Assembly (NCBI GenBank): GCA_007674295.1
Contig: CM017447.1
Coordinates: 248,001-312,000, forward strand
Direction: 5' to 3'
DNA length: 64,000 bases
DNA from: Antonospora locustae
Taxonomy: Eukaryota; Microsporidia
The first letter of the stretch is position 1, and each line of letters opens with the position of its first letter. Of this stretch, positions 28,237 to 37,800 are shown piece after piece. A program made the translations under genes and the position numbers. The notes under the pieces were generated by a model that was not told where the DNA came from, did not search any database, and saw nothing but the letters and a program-made list of their open reading frames with translations.

Positions 28237-31200
28237 ATGAACGATGTGAAACCCTGCAAAGACGATGTGCCTACTGACGTTGAATCGCTTTTTAAGATCA
28301 TGAACAACAAAAACAAGCTGATAACACGAATATTCATAGCAAACAATGGCCTGTCTGCAGTAAAGTTTATAAAGTCCATGGTAGATTTCTCCTACCAGGC
28401 ATGTGGAAAAAACGTGTTTGAGTTTTGCGGAATGGCAACATTGGAGGATCTCGAGAGTGGATACGAGTACTGCACAAGGCTTACAGATTTTGAGATAGTT
28501 GACTCTGGTCCTTCAAAAACAAACTTTGGAAACGTAGAGCTTGTTGTACGTATAGCCTCTAAATTGCAATGCAAGTGTCTGTGGGCTGGGTGGGGGCATG
28601 CTTCTGAGAATCCTGAGCTCCCTGCGGCGCTGGATAAATCAGGTATTACTTTTCTGGGCCCATCATACCAGTCCATGTGGCTTCTTGGCAACAAAATATC
28701 ATGTGTTATTATGGCAGAAAAACTCGGCATAAGCCTACTTCCATATTGTATCGATGATGGAGTCCGAAAAATGCATCTAGAAGTATGCAACAACATTTTT
28801 ATGCACAGGCTTGATTTTACTCCGATTGAGAAGCATGTTGCGCATTTGCTACAGCTCAACGTGCTGAAGAGTAGGTGCAGGACGTTGAAGTTTCCTGTCA
28901 TGCTAAAAATGAGCCATACTGGTGGAGGACAGGGCATTCGCAAGATAGAATCCGCGGAAGAACTTGATTATGTTATTGACGACTGCAACAACGGGCTATT
29001 TCTTGTTGTAGAGTGTATCGAGAATGTTAAACACGTAGAAGTGCAGGCTGTCTCGGACAACTGCAACAACGTGTTGATTTTGGGAGAACGAGACTGCACA
29101 ACACAACGTAGACACCAAAAAGTGATTGAAACGTCTGTTTCTGGAATTGAACGCGGCATTATACAAAGCATGGAAAAAGACGCAGAAAGGCTCTTGAAAG
29201 AGGCCAGATACACGGGCTTGGCAACTGTTGAATTTTTGTTTGATGCGAAAAGCCATAGATACTACCTACTGGAGGTCAACACAAGAATACAGGTAGAGCA
29301 CACTGTTACCGAGATGATTTTTGGTGTAAACATCCCAGCAATACAATATATGATAGGCATGGGCGCCTCCGTACCGGATATTCAAAGGGCGTTTGAAATT
29401 GGCACAGCAAAAAAGTACGTCATGGGTGTTCGCATTACAGCAGAAAACCCAACATCCGGTTTTGACCCTGTTACTGGAAGAGTTTCTGTTAGATATGAGC
29501 CTGCACCTGACGAAACAGGTTACTTTTCTATTTATGATGGAGTAATTCATGAATACGGCGAATCCCAATTTGGACATGTTTTTGTTTGTGCAGACACAAG
29601 ACAAATGTGTATTGCAAAGTGCCTACGCACACTTTCTTCCATACAGGTAGAGTATATCGAAACTCCCATTAAGCTGATATCCATGTTTATTCAGACGCCT
29701 GAATTTATGTGCAACGAAATATCAACAAGCTCTCTAGAGACATTTGCCAGAAACATAAGCCGGGCTTCTTGTAACTCTGGGAGCCTCGCAACCAGGAATT
29801 CCCATACCTGTCAAATGCACGATGTAAGCAGCATCAGAAAACATCAGGACAAGGGGGAAGAGCGTGGAAGTGTTGTAGATATGGCGTACATCAACTTTAT
29901 CAACACAGGTGTGGACACGCCAGATCTTAAGAAGGAAGAACCCCCTGTAAACGTACCATTTAGCATGCCTGCAAGCTTTTCGAGAGAAAACCTGTGTATG
30001 GCGCCATGCCTTGTTGCAGCAGCTATTATAGCTGTGGACACCATGACATGCATTCAGAAGAAAATGCAGACTAGAATAAGCTTCTTGCTTGAAAATGTGA
30101 TATACACATTTGAAGCACACATAGCATCACCGTCACACATTGTGTTAGAGACCAAAATTGGCATTTCATGCATATTTTTTAGACAAATATCATCATCAAA
30201 AGTTGTTCTCAAAGAAAGAATCACACACATAGTTAAGTTTTTGAGGTCGGATACGGCATACTCCATCGTGTACAACGGGCAGACATATTTTCCACGCACA
30301 AAATTCAGCAGTAACGGCATATTGTCACCGAAGTGCGGAAAGCTTGTATCTATATGCAAGAAAAATGGGGATTTTGTGTTGGCGAACGACGCTGTTTTTG
30401 AGATTGAATCCTTAAAGATTCGGTCTTTAGTTCTTGCGCCGTTTGACGGCATAATCTCGTTTGCAAAAAAGGCTGGAGACAGAGTAGCTTCTCAGGAGCT
30501 AGTGTGCACCATAGAAAATGCGTCCGATAGATTCAGGACATTTGATGGCGTACATGAGACGTACATCGATGACGGGACACTTACTCTGGGTTCACTAGAG
30601 GGCTTTTCGGTTCCTCCACGAATGTGGCATGTCCCAGAAAGACCTGAAGACATTGACGCATTCATCGTGGCCTTTTTGAGAGATGGTGTGTGCATAGGGC
30701 TCTGCCACAGAGTCCTTGAGACTTTGAAGAGTCTTATTGCGAAGAACACCATTGGGGCAGCTCTTGGAAATAGGCTAATCAGAAACCTGCGCCGGTTGGT
30801 ACTTAGGTGTGATGATGGCCTTCCCTCGTTGTACAGCTGCATTGAGTTTTGTGTCGACGCCTTGGAAAACAGTGTACACGACGAACTTCTGGGCCTTCGG
30901 CCGTATCTGGAAGGTACGCTTGCAGAAAGCCCAATACGTATCCATTACACGAAAAAAAGCGCGTTAAGGCAGTGCATGTATGCAGAAACATCACGATTTA
31001 TTCCAGAAAAATCGTTTTTCATGTGTTTTCTTGAGGACAGAATGAGTGTTGAGACACATGCAGCTGTTTATTTGTCTGAGGATTTTTGGCCCACGCTACT
31101 TTCAAATATAATACTGAAGGTCATGAATGGCAGGTTAGCGTCAGGTAAATGCAATACAAGCACGGAAAGAAAGTACACAAGACTAATAATTAATTTGTAT

Positions 31201-33273
31201 GGAGACAGCGGTACAATTGTAGATGAGCTGCCACCGTCTGTGTTCGGCTATCTCGACACGTGTAAAATCGAGAACATAGTGCTTTTATACCAGGACCATG
31301 GCATGCAATATGAGATGTGTACTACTCGGGGGTTTCTTGAGACAAAGCTTGTTAAGGATGATGTTCTCTTGTGGTACAGACTAAATCTAAGGCCCGTAAA
31401 TAACATTCGCATGCAGGATGTAATGTTTGACAAGTCGATGTTCGCTAGTGAAAGGATGCTTGCACGAAAGAACAACACAGTGTACTATATAGACTTTATG
31501 GAGATTGTGAAAATATATTTTTTAAGTCTAGGGGTTGACTGTAAGGTCAATGAGATATATATGTGTGACAATTGCAGCATCAACGAGGTCTTTGAAAAAG
31601 AAGAAATGCCCTCAATCAGAGGAATCAATGGGCACAGGAAGTCTGATTGCAACTCAGAAGATACAAGCGAATATCCCTGGTACGTCCATGAAGGAAGAAA
31701 ATACACGTTATCTCAAGATGTAGGCTCTTTTGCTGCGATAGGTGTTAAAGGCTTTGTACTTGAATACAATAAAAGGAAGGTGGTGATGATAATTAACGAT
31801 ATATCTCATAAGCACGGTTCCTTTTCCATTCTGGAAGATATATTCTTTTACTTACTTACAAAGTACTGCCGCGTCAATAAGTATCCAAGAATATTTGTAG
31901 CAAGCAACAGCGGTGCAAGAGTGGGTATATGCGACGAGCTTGTGAAGAATGTTGAAGCTGTTTTCAAAGACGGAAAGATTGAGTATCTAGTGATCAAGGA
32001 GGATGCCAGTTTTTATGAAGACATCGTGCACGCCCACCCAGAGAAGGTGCAGAACGTGCTTGACATCGCTGCAGAACACGAATTAGGCAAGATGTTAGTT
32101 AAGAGTGTAGACAGAAGAAAAAAGATTCTGTCAATCTTTGGAAACACAGACAGTGGCCCCGAGAACTTATCTTTTTCTGCACTAATAGCTGCTGAGACTG
32201 CAAGGGCATACAAAGAAACGCTTACCGTAAGCTATGTAACAGGAATGAGCGTTGGCATTGGAGCATACCTTGTCAGACTTGGCGAGAGAATCATACAGAA
32301 GCAAGGTGCACCCATACTATTAACTGGATACAAAGTTCTGAACAGGCTGTTGCAGCAGGATATATACAAGTCGAATGCACAGATTGGTAGTTTTGATGTT
32401 CTAGGACACAACGGCGTGAGCCATTTGGAGGCATACGATGATCTACATGGTGTTGAGGAGATCTTTTGGTGGGTTGACTTCTACTTCTCAAGTAGAATTA
32501 TGCAAAGTAAAAATGTCCAACCTATTTCAGCTACAGATGCAGAGGAGGTGTACAGAGAGCAGATGCCTTACACTTTCAATGATAGCTTCAACGAAAGAGA
32601 AGTGCTCGAGAAAGTGCTTGACAGTGGATCATTCAAAGAGTACCAGAGACATTGGGCTCCGAACGTCATTGTTGGAAGAGGATATATCCACAGCACTGCA
32701 GTAGGCATAATCTGTCCCGAAATAGAGTCGAGGGTCACCAGTGTTCCTTGTGAGCCCTATGAAACGAGCACAAATGTAACATGGACAAAAAATGTGATGT
32801 TTTGTGAAACTGCAGCAAAGATAGCAAGCGCTATAGAAAACTTCAACAACGAGAGAGTCGACCTGCTTATAATAGCAAACTGGAAAGGCTTTAGTGGGTC
32901 AACCACCAGCATGTTCAAAGGTATAATGAAGACAGGTGCTGATATTATCAAGAACCTTACAGACTTTAGACAAAAGATTATAGTCTACATACCGCCACAT
33001 GGAGAGCTGCGAGGGGGAACCTACGTTGTGTTTGACAAAAAAATAAACCAAAAAATACACATCATTGCGCATCCCACTGCGGGTGTAGGCATAATACAGC
33101 CAGATGGGTTGAGAGAGATTAAGATGAGAAACGTAGAGGACAGGGCATTTGCTGAGGCATTCTGCACACTACATGACAATGTATACAGAATGGTACGACA
33201 CGGCATTATAGACGGCCTTGTGAAAACGCATGATCTGAAAAAGTACATCGCATCCTACTTAGGACTGAGATAG
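28237..33273 (+). CDS. ACC1: Acetyl-CoA carboxylase, eukaryotic multidomain, contracted
   Basis: This single chain of 1678 residues converts acetyl-CoA to malonyl-CoA, the two-carbon donor for fatty-acid building or elongation. Biotin carboxylase occupies about residues 28-500: RIFIANNGLSAVKF, WAGWGHASENPELP, GGGQGIRKIES, RDCTTQRRHQKVIE and LLEVNTRIQVEHTVTEM. A biotinyl-domain-like segment lies at about 690-760 with Lys727 in ESLKI, where the family has (V/A)MKM. The carboxyltransferase fills about 1150-1640 (ASNSGARVGI, TGMSVGIGAYLVRLGERIIQ, NWKGFSGSTTSMF, PPHGELRGGTYVV). Yeast Acc1 has 2233 residues; the missing length is mainly in the central region. It is the longest gene in the window and reads through with no frame break. 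Confidence 0.95.
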   Translation: MNDVKPCKDDVPTDVESLFKIMNNKNKLITRIFIANNGLSAVKFIKSMVDFSYQACGKNVFEFCGMATLEDLESGYEYCTRLTDFEIVDSGPSKTNFGNVELVVRIASKLQCKCLWAGWGHASENPELPAALDKSGITFLGPSYQSMWLLGNKISCVIMAEKLGISLLPYCIDDGVRKMHLEVCNNIFMHRLDFTPIEKHVAHLLQLNVLKSRCRTLKFPVMLKMSHTGGGQGIRKIESAEELDYVIDDCNNGLFLVVECIENVKHVEVQAVSDNCNNVLILGERDCTTQRRHQKVIETSVSGIERGIIQSMEKDAERLLKEARYTGLATVEFLFDAKSHRYYLLEVNTRIQVEHTVTEMIFGVNIPAIQYMIGMGASVPDIQRAFEIGTAKKYVMGVRITAENPTSGFDPVTGRVSVRYEPAPDETGYFSIYDGVIHEYGESQFGHVFVCADTRQMCIAKCLRTLSSIQVEYIETPIKLISMFIQTPEFMCNEISTSSLETFARNISRASCNSGSLATRNSHTCQMHDVSSIRKHQDKGEERGSVVDMAYINFINTGVDTPDLKKEEPPVNVPFSMPASFSRENLCMAPCLVAAAIIAVDTMTCIQKKMQTRISFLLENVIYTFEAHIASPSHIVLETKIGISCIFFRQISSSKVVLKERITHIVKFLRSDTAYSIVYNGQTYFPRTKFSSNGILSPKCGKLVSICKKNGDFVLANDAVFEIESLKIRSLVLAPFDGIISFAKKAGDRVASQELVCTIENASDRFRTFDGVHETYIDDGTLTLGSLEGFSVPPRMWHVPERPEDIDAFIVAFLRDGVCIGLCHRVLETLKSLIAKNTIGAALGNRLIRNLRRLVLRCDDGLPSLYSCIEFCVDALENSVHDELLGLRPYLEGTLAESPIRIHYTKKSALRQCMYAETSRFIPEKSFFMCFLEDRMSVETHAAVYLSEDFWPTLLSNIILKVMNGRLASGKCNTSTERKYTRLIINLYGDSGTIVDELPPSVFGYLDTCKIENIVLLYQDHGMQYEMCTTRGFLETKLVKDDVLLWYRLNLRPVNNIRMQDVMFDKSMFASERMLARKNNTVYYIDFMEIVKIYFLSLGVDCKVNEIYMCDNCSINEVFEKEEMPSIRGINGHRKSDCNSEDTSEYPWYVHEGRKYTLSQDVGSFAAIGVKGFVLEYNKRKVVMIINDISHKHGSFSILEDIFFYLLTKYCRVNKYPRIFVASNSGARVGICDELVKNVEAVFKDGKIEYLVIKEDASFYEDIVHAHPEKVQNVLDIAAEHELGKMLVKSVDRRKKILSIFGNTDSGPENLSFSALIAAETARAYKETLTVSYVTGMSVGIGAYLVRLGERIIQKQGAPILLTGYKVLNRLLQQDIYKSNAQIGSFDVLGHNGVSHLEAYDDLHGVEEIFWWVDFYFSSRIMQSKNVQPISATDAEEVYREQMPYTFNDSFNEREVLEKVLDSGSFKEYQRHWAPNVIVGRGYIHSTAVGIICPEIESRVTSVPCEPYETSTNVTWTKNVMFCETAAKIASAIENFNNERVDLLIIANWKGFSGSTTSMFKGIMKTGADIIKNLTDFRQKIIVYIPPHGELRGGTYVVFDKKINQKIHIIAHPTAGVGIIQPDGLREIKMRNVEDRAFAEAFCTLHDNVYRMVRHGIIDGLVKTHDLKKYIASYLGLR

Positions 33274-33425
33274 ATTGTGAATGGCATTTCAAATAAAGAT
33301 AAGATGTGTGTTTCCATATTTTGATGCTTCTGAGATTTGCATATAGCATGTTCTAGTTTGTATATACGAAACACTTGATGTGCTCTTTAACTGAAAGGTT
33401 AAGATGTATCAAATTCTACCCTGCA

Positions 33426-33608
33426 ATGGACAATGCTAGGTACGATGCATCTAAGGCTTGTCTTAAAAAATTTCTTTTGTCCATGAAAAATGCGTGTGAT
33501 GATCTCAAAAAAGGCACGCAGTCGTTACAGAGTTTTGAAACTGCATTAGAATGTCTGCGTACGCTGCAGAGAATCGTATTGTCTTGTAAGGCCGCAGAAG
33601 CAGAGTGA
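33426..33608 (+). CDS. Possible small helical protein, 60 aa
   Basis: From the ATG at 33426 the frame reads MDNARYDASKACLKKFLL and ends KAAEAE. It has helical, amphipathic composition without membrane segments. An in-frame ATG at 33378 would lengthen it to 76 residues. It ends just before the next gene's ATG at 33632, a typical spacing here. No family recognised; it could be a small complex subunit or a chance frame. Confidence 0.4.
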   Translation: MDNARYDASKACLKKFLLSMKNACDDLKKGTQSLQSFETALECLRTLQRIVLSCKAAEAE

Positions 33609-33631
33609 CGGCTTTCAGCATAGTATTGCAA

Positions 33632-34735
33632 ATGAGTAATATTGCATCGTTAAATGGAAAAATTCAAGAACGATCCCCAATGGATGCAAAGCTTCTGGAG
33701 GCTACAAAGCTTGTAGAGTCCAACTGTCTTTCCGATGTAATTGTAGGTGTTGAGAAGCTAAAATCCTTGTACAATGTCCACAAAAAGCCCGAGATTCTAG
33801 CTCTTCTGCTTGACTGTTTCTTTCAAAAAAACTCTACAGTCAAGCGCAACGTGGTCGCTGCACTTAGATTCTTTAGGTCGCTGTCTACATACATCATTTT
33901 GAGATACAAGGCTGACATGTTCAAGATTTTGTATTCTAACGACGAAGATGCTCTGGACGCTCTCTCCAGATTGATATGCATATTCTCTAGTGATCTCAGC
34001 GAGGACGACGAACTTTTCTTTGAGTTGTTTAGAAAGGCAAAGTACCGTTGTATTCTGCTACTTGCAAGATTTTCATATAAGCACAGAAAGTTCGTAGCAC
34101 TTCATTGCATGGATATACTTCGAAAAGATACAAAGATATTTTATATAGCTACAAAATGCAACGTGGAACACGCAAGAGACTTTGTCTTGCACTGCAAATC
34201 AACGAAAAACTACAAGTATCTGCTCAAAATAGTAGCACGATACCCATTTATTCCAAGACTCTATGAAGTTAGCATGGCCAAGTTCACAAAGCAAAGATGC
34301 GGAAGAGGGTTTCTGAGCTCTCGCGAAGCCAAGCGTCTGTATCAGTGCTTTGGATTTTTTGAGCCGGAGTTCTGCAAAAAGCAAATGTCAATTATCAGCG
34401 AAAAGGACTGCCTGAGCTATTGGAACATGTGGATGTTGCTGTTAGAGTGCCTTCGCAGAAGACATGTTAAAAAGGCTGCGACAATACTGAGAGTGCTTGG
34501 AAGCATTGAAGGACTGCATCTAAAGTTCAAATATGTGTTTCAGTTCTATCATGATCGTATGATGGAGCTTTGCGGATACTCCGCTGCAGAAAGGCCTGTG
34601 TCGCTGAGACTTTGCATGGAGATTTATGGCCTCCAGAATAGTTATGTCTATAAAGTGCTTAAGCAACACTACAAAAGGGCCACAAGAAACCCGCGTACTT
34701 CACATGATGCTTCCTCGCAGTTCAGCTGTGAATGA
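33632..34735 (+). CDS. Hypothetical helical-repeat protein, 367 aa
   Basis: Not recognised. The ATG at 33632 (MSNIASLNGKIQERS) is the first ATG of the frame; another lies at 33680. Throughout there are paired amphipathic helices (VGVEKLKSLYNVHKKPEILALLLDCFF, ALRFFRSLSTYIILRYKADM, DALSRLICIFSSDLSEDDELFFELF), as in HEAT-type solenoids. The basic C-terminus ends in Ser/Asn/Arg-rich residues. No catalytic motif or membrane helix is visible. It stands 15 nt upstream of KRR1 on the same strand. The name of an Integrator- or symplekin-like scaffold came to mind but cannot be supported. Confidence 0.75.
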   Translation: MSNIASLNGKIQERSPMDAKLLEATKLVESNCLSDVIVGVEKLKSLYNVHKKPEILALLLDCFFQKNSTVKRNVVAALRFFRSLSTYIILRYKADMFKILYSNDEDALDALSRLICIFSSDLSEDDELFFELFRKAKYRCILLLARFSYKHRKFVALHCMDILRKDTKIFYIATKCNVEHARDFVLHCKSTKNYKYLLKIVARYPFIPRLYEVSMAKFTKQRCGRGFLSSREAKRLYQCFGFFEPEFCKKQMSIISEKDCLSYWNMWMLLLECLRRRHVKKAATILRVLGSIEGLHLKFKYVFQFYHDRMMELCGYSAAERPVSLRLCMEIYGLQNSYVYKVLKQHYKRATRNPRTSHDASSQFSCE

Positions 34736-34750
34736 ATCGAGCGCCCCCAC

Positions 34751-35461
34751 ATGAAAAAAAAAATTGAGAAGCATGACGAGTCCGAGTTCTGCCAACCATT
34801 TGTAGCCGAGAGCGAATTTGAAGTACGCTATCCATCGTACCGAGAAGACTACATCAAGAGCAATATATCAAAAATCGAGGACACAATGAGCTCTAAAAAA
34901 CTGACACTAGAGATCGACTACAGTACAAGGACGCTTTTGGTTAAAACAAACAGAAAAACATGTGATCCATACATAGTTGTTAAGGGACACCAGTTTCTGC
35001 GCCTTCTGTGCCGTGGAATCACACTGAGAGAGGCGTCTCGTGTGCTAGAAGACGATGTGTTCTGCGAAATTGTGAAAGTAAATAACTTAGTAAGAAACAG
35101 GAAAGTTCTCTCAAACAGAAAAGAGAGACTTATTGGAAAGAACGAGGCTGTGATGAAGGCTCTGAGGCTTCTGACCAAGTGCCATGTGCAGATACAGGGT
35201 GATACGGTTGCATGTGTTGGGCCGTACAAAGGTGTCCAGGAAGTGAAACACGTTGTAGAAATGTCAATGAAAAACGTGCATCCAGTGTTTCTACTCAAAC
35301 AGCTTATGGCTAAGAGGAAACTCGAGAGTGATAAAAACATGAAGAACGAAAGCTGGGACAGATACATTCCGCCAATTCCAAAAGCACGCAAAAAACAAAA
35401 AACTACCATAGAGAAGAATAAATCAATGGACAAAACAGAGTCATCAATGCTAACGAAGTAG
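34751..35461 (+). CDS. KRR1: Krr1, KH-domain small-subunit processome protein
   Basis: A 236-residue nucleolar protein needed for 18S rRNA maturation. Diagnostic strings are FEVRYPSYREDYIKSNI (F.TLFP.YREKYL), RTLLVKTNRKTCDPYIVVKGHQFLRLL (TVRTTRKTWDPYII.KARD.IKLL), VNNLVRNRKVLSNRKERLIGKN and KNVHPVFLLKQLMAKRKL, then NESWDRYIPPIPK. Both KH-like domains are present. The C-terminus is lysine-rich and shorter than in yeast (316 aa). The assignment is secure. Confidence 0.98.
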   Translation: MKKKIEKHDESEFCQPFVAESEFEVRYPSYREDYIKSNISKIEDTMSSKKLTLEIDYSTRTLLVKTNRKTCDPYIVVKGHQFLRLLCRGITLREASRVLEDDVFCEIVKVNNLVRNRKVLSNRKERLIGKNEAVMKALRLLTKCHVQIQGDTVACVGPYKGVQEVKHVVEMSMKNVHPVFLLKQLMAKRKLESDKNMKNESWDRYIPPIPKARKKQKTTIEKNKSMDKTESSMLTK

Positions 35462-35560
35462 TGCTTATGGCAAATACAATCAGATGTGTATGCTTGGAGA
35501 GCAAACGTACTATACTATATGTATTTGTGCCTGAAAAATGCCTGGAGAGAGTCAATATGC

Positions 35561-37705
35561 TCATACAAGGTAGAACCCTTTTGTGTAGCTTATTGCAACG
35601 TCAAGTTTCTGCGCAAGTTTTTCTTTTGAGTTGTATTTTGGTATCATGAGTATGTTAAAGCATGTTTGTGCACTTGGAAGGTTGTCTGTGTTGCATCCAT
35701 TTCTCATAATTGCAAACCTGATGGACTTAGCCGTCACAGGTATTCTGTCATTTCCAGTGCAGAACTGCAAAAGCTTCTCGCGCATCTCTGCATCGTATTC
35801 TTCAACTATTTCCCAGAACCACGTTACAATGTCAGAGTTTGAGCTATATCCACGGTAAATACAGACCTCCTTGAGCTTTTGTATGTCTATGTACTTGCTT
35901 CCAACAATGATCTTTTCCAGTTCCTTTGCATGGAGAAACTCAAAAGATGTTGGCTGGATCACAGCAAGAAATCCTTTTCTAATGGATCTCATGTACGGTT
36001 CCACAGAATCAGACGTCAGAAACCTTGAGTACCGCTCCACAAAGAGCTCTACATTTTCCTTGGTCACTCTGATGGCTTGTCCGTTTTTTATCAGCGAGCG
36101 ACGCTGTATTCTTCCATTGGACTCGTATGTTATCTCAAAAGTCTGGTCGCAGAGCTCAAGTTCGTGTGCATTCAGTCTCCGCATGTTGCATAGAGAATTG
36201 AAGATGGCGGGCTCTATCTCTCTAAGGTCATTCAGCTCGGTGTCCTTGTTCAGAAGCCTCTTAAAAAACAACGTAGGAAAAGGTAGGTTCAGGACAACAT
36301 TGTTGTACAGCGCAATGCCTATAATCTTTCCAATTGACTCAAACTCAGACTTGACTCCGGAGTTGCCTAGTATAAACCACAAAGCCCTGTTTTTATGCTC
36401 AAAAAGACGTCTTTCCTCTCTTATTTCTTCACTTAAAAGCTGAAAGTACTCTTTCTTGATACCGCCTTGATCTTGGCCCTCTTCGTTATTGAAAGTCACC
36501 TTAACTTGTTTTCTCAAGTCGAAGTTTGGTGTTCTTTTCAACAGATTTAGTGTCTCGCCATATATAGTCTTTCTGTTGATCCGTATGAAAAGATACGGGA
36601 CCTTTTCACCTTCAAAAAGTGCTCGAAAAAACGTTTCCTGGAGCGATTCCTTTACCAGATCGTTGTTTTCGTATTTGATGAAGTCAGACTTCTTAGATAG
36701 AGGAAGTATGAACGTGTATTCAAATATGGATTTCTCACCTCTCTTGTGACACTTAAATTCTTCGTTGACGTCGATTCTCTTGCTAAAGCTGTGTAGATAA
36801 AAGTGCTCGTAACTGTACACTCGTATCTTTTCATTGACAATGTACAGAGCCTTTAGAATCTTCAAAAAGGACTCAACAAAAGAGCATTCGCGTATATTAG
36901 GCTTATTCGTGTTTTCAAGTGCATTCAGCACAATGCTGACTGACTTGATGTAGTCGTCAAGAGCCAGATGGGGATGGACAACGCAGATACATTCAGGACT
37001 AGAAGAAGAATTTCTCTGTGGCACCATTGCAAAGTAAAGCTCATCTATAACCCCTTTGCACATGCTTCTTGTGGAAAGGTATATGTCTAGAAGCGTATGC
37101 TGATAGCATGTTTTAACTCTTTTGTACCTGGACACAATATTGAAAATTCTTATTGAAAACGGCTTAAGTATGGCGCTGCTTGTCGCACGAAATCTCTCTA
37201 GAATGAGATACAAGAGACCTTCCATGAGGTGAACATCCTCTTCCACCAAGTTGCTCTGGGCAAAAAATTTACAGTAGATGTGACATTCGCTATCTTCGCT
37301 CTGTGCAGATACTGTATCCTTGTATAGAAAACGAGCCTCTATGCAGGATTCTTTGCAGCATGTTGTAGTCCCTTCTTCACAGGCAGCAAAGAACGGCGCA
37401 GTCTTGTTTTGACTGCCAATCTCACCAATATCGATTTGCATGGAATGGTTTGCATGCTCCTCAGAAAGGCTGACAATGTAGAAGTAGAGGCCGAGTATAA
37501 TGCAGCCTCTTTCCATATGTTTTGCAGACAGAGAGCTGTTTAAGACGGTCTTTGTGATGTTCTCACAGAGAAACGCATCTCCGTATTCTGCAAGCACGTG
37601 GGAAAGACTTCTGACGCATTTCTCATTGCAGCAGAGGTTGCAGAACACTCTCATGCACTTTTTATCACATCCTTGCCTGATCTGTGTAGCATACACTTGC
37701 TCCAT
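35561..37705 (-). CDS. HECT-type ubiquitin ligase with N-terminal AZUL-like zinc finger (E6AP/Hul4-like)
   Basis: 714 residues. A C-terminal HECT domain (about 365-714) carries FNNEEGQDQGGIKKEYFQLLSEEI, ALWFILGNSG, GKIIGIALYNNVVLNLPFPTLFF and the catalytic region LPSAQTCFNILMIPKYNSKEKL, with active cysteine at about residue 682. The first 35 residues, QVYATQIRQGCDKKCMRVFCNLCC, match the AZUL zinc finger otherwise known from UBE3A/E6AP. The middle is helical and unassigned. The frame starts at ATG 37705 and ends at TAG 35561-35563. It probably attaches ubiquitin through a thioester on that cysteine; substrates are unknown. Confidence 0.93.
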   Translation of the reverse strand: MEQVYATQIRQGCDKKCMRVFCNLCCNEKCVRSLSHVLAEYGDAFLCENITKTVLNSSLSAKHMERGCIILGLYFYIVSLSEEHANHSMQIDIGEIGSQNKTAPFFAACEEGTTTCCKESCIEARFLYKDTVSAQSEDSECHIYCKFFAQSNLVEEDVHLMEGLLYLILERFRATSSAILKPFSIRIFNIVSRYKRVKTCYQHTLLDIYLSTRSMCKGVIDELYFAMVPQRNSSSSPECICVVHPHLALDDYIKSVSIVLNALENTNKPNIRECSFVESFLKILKALYIVNEKIRVYSYEHFYLHSFSKRIDVNEEFKCHKRGEKSIFEYTFILPLSKKSDFIKYENNDLVKESLQETFFRALFEGEKVPYLFIRINRKTIYGETLNLLKRTPNFDLRKQVKVTFNNEEGQDQGGIKKEYFQLLSEEIREERRLFEHKNRALWFILGNSGVKSEFESIGKIIGIALYNNVVLNLPFPTLFFKRLLNKDTELNDLREIEPAIFNSLCNMRRLNAHELELCDQTFEITYESNGRIQRRSLIKNGQAIRVTKENVELFVERYSRFLTSDSVEPYMRSIRKGFLAVIQPTSFEFLHAKELEKIIVGSKYIDIQKLKEVCIYRGYSSNSDIVTWFWEIVEEYDAEMREKLLQFCTGNDRIPVTAKSIRFAIMRNGCNTDNLPSAQTCFNILMIPKYNSKEKLAQKLDVAISYTKGFYLV

Positions 37706-37800
37706 GTGGTCTGCCCAATGCTGCTTTTATAAGAAAAAGGAGACCACTTTGAACACTACTTCGATATATTACACTAACTGCACATGTACAAGGGACCCTC

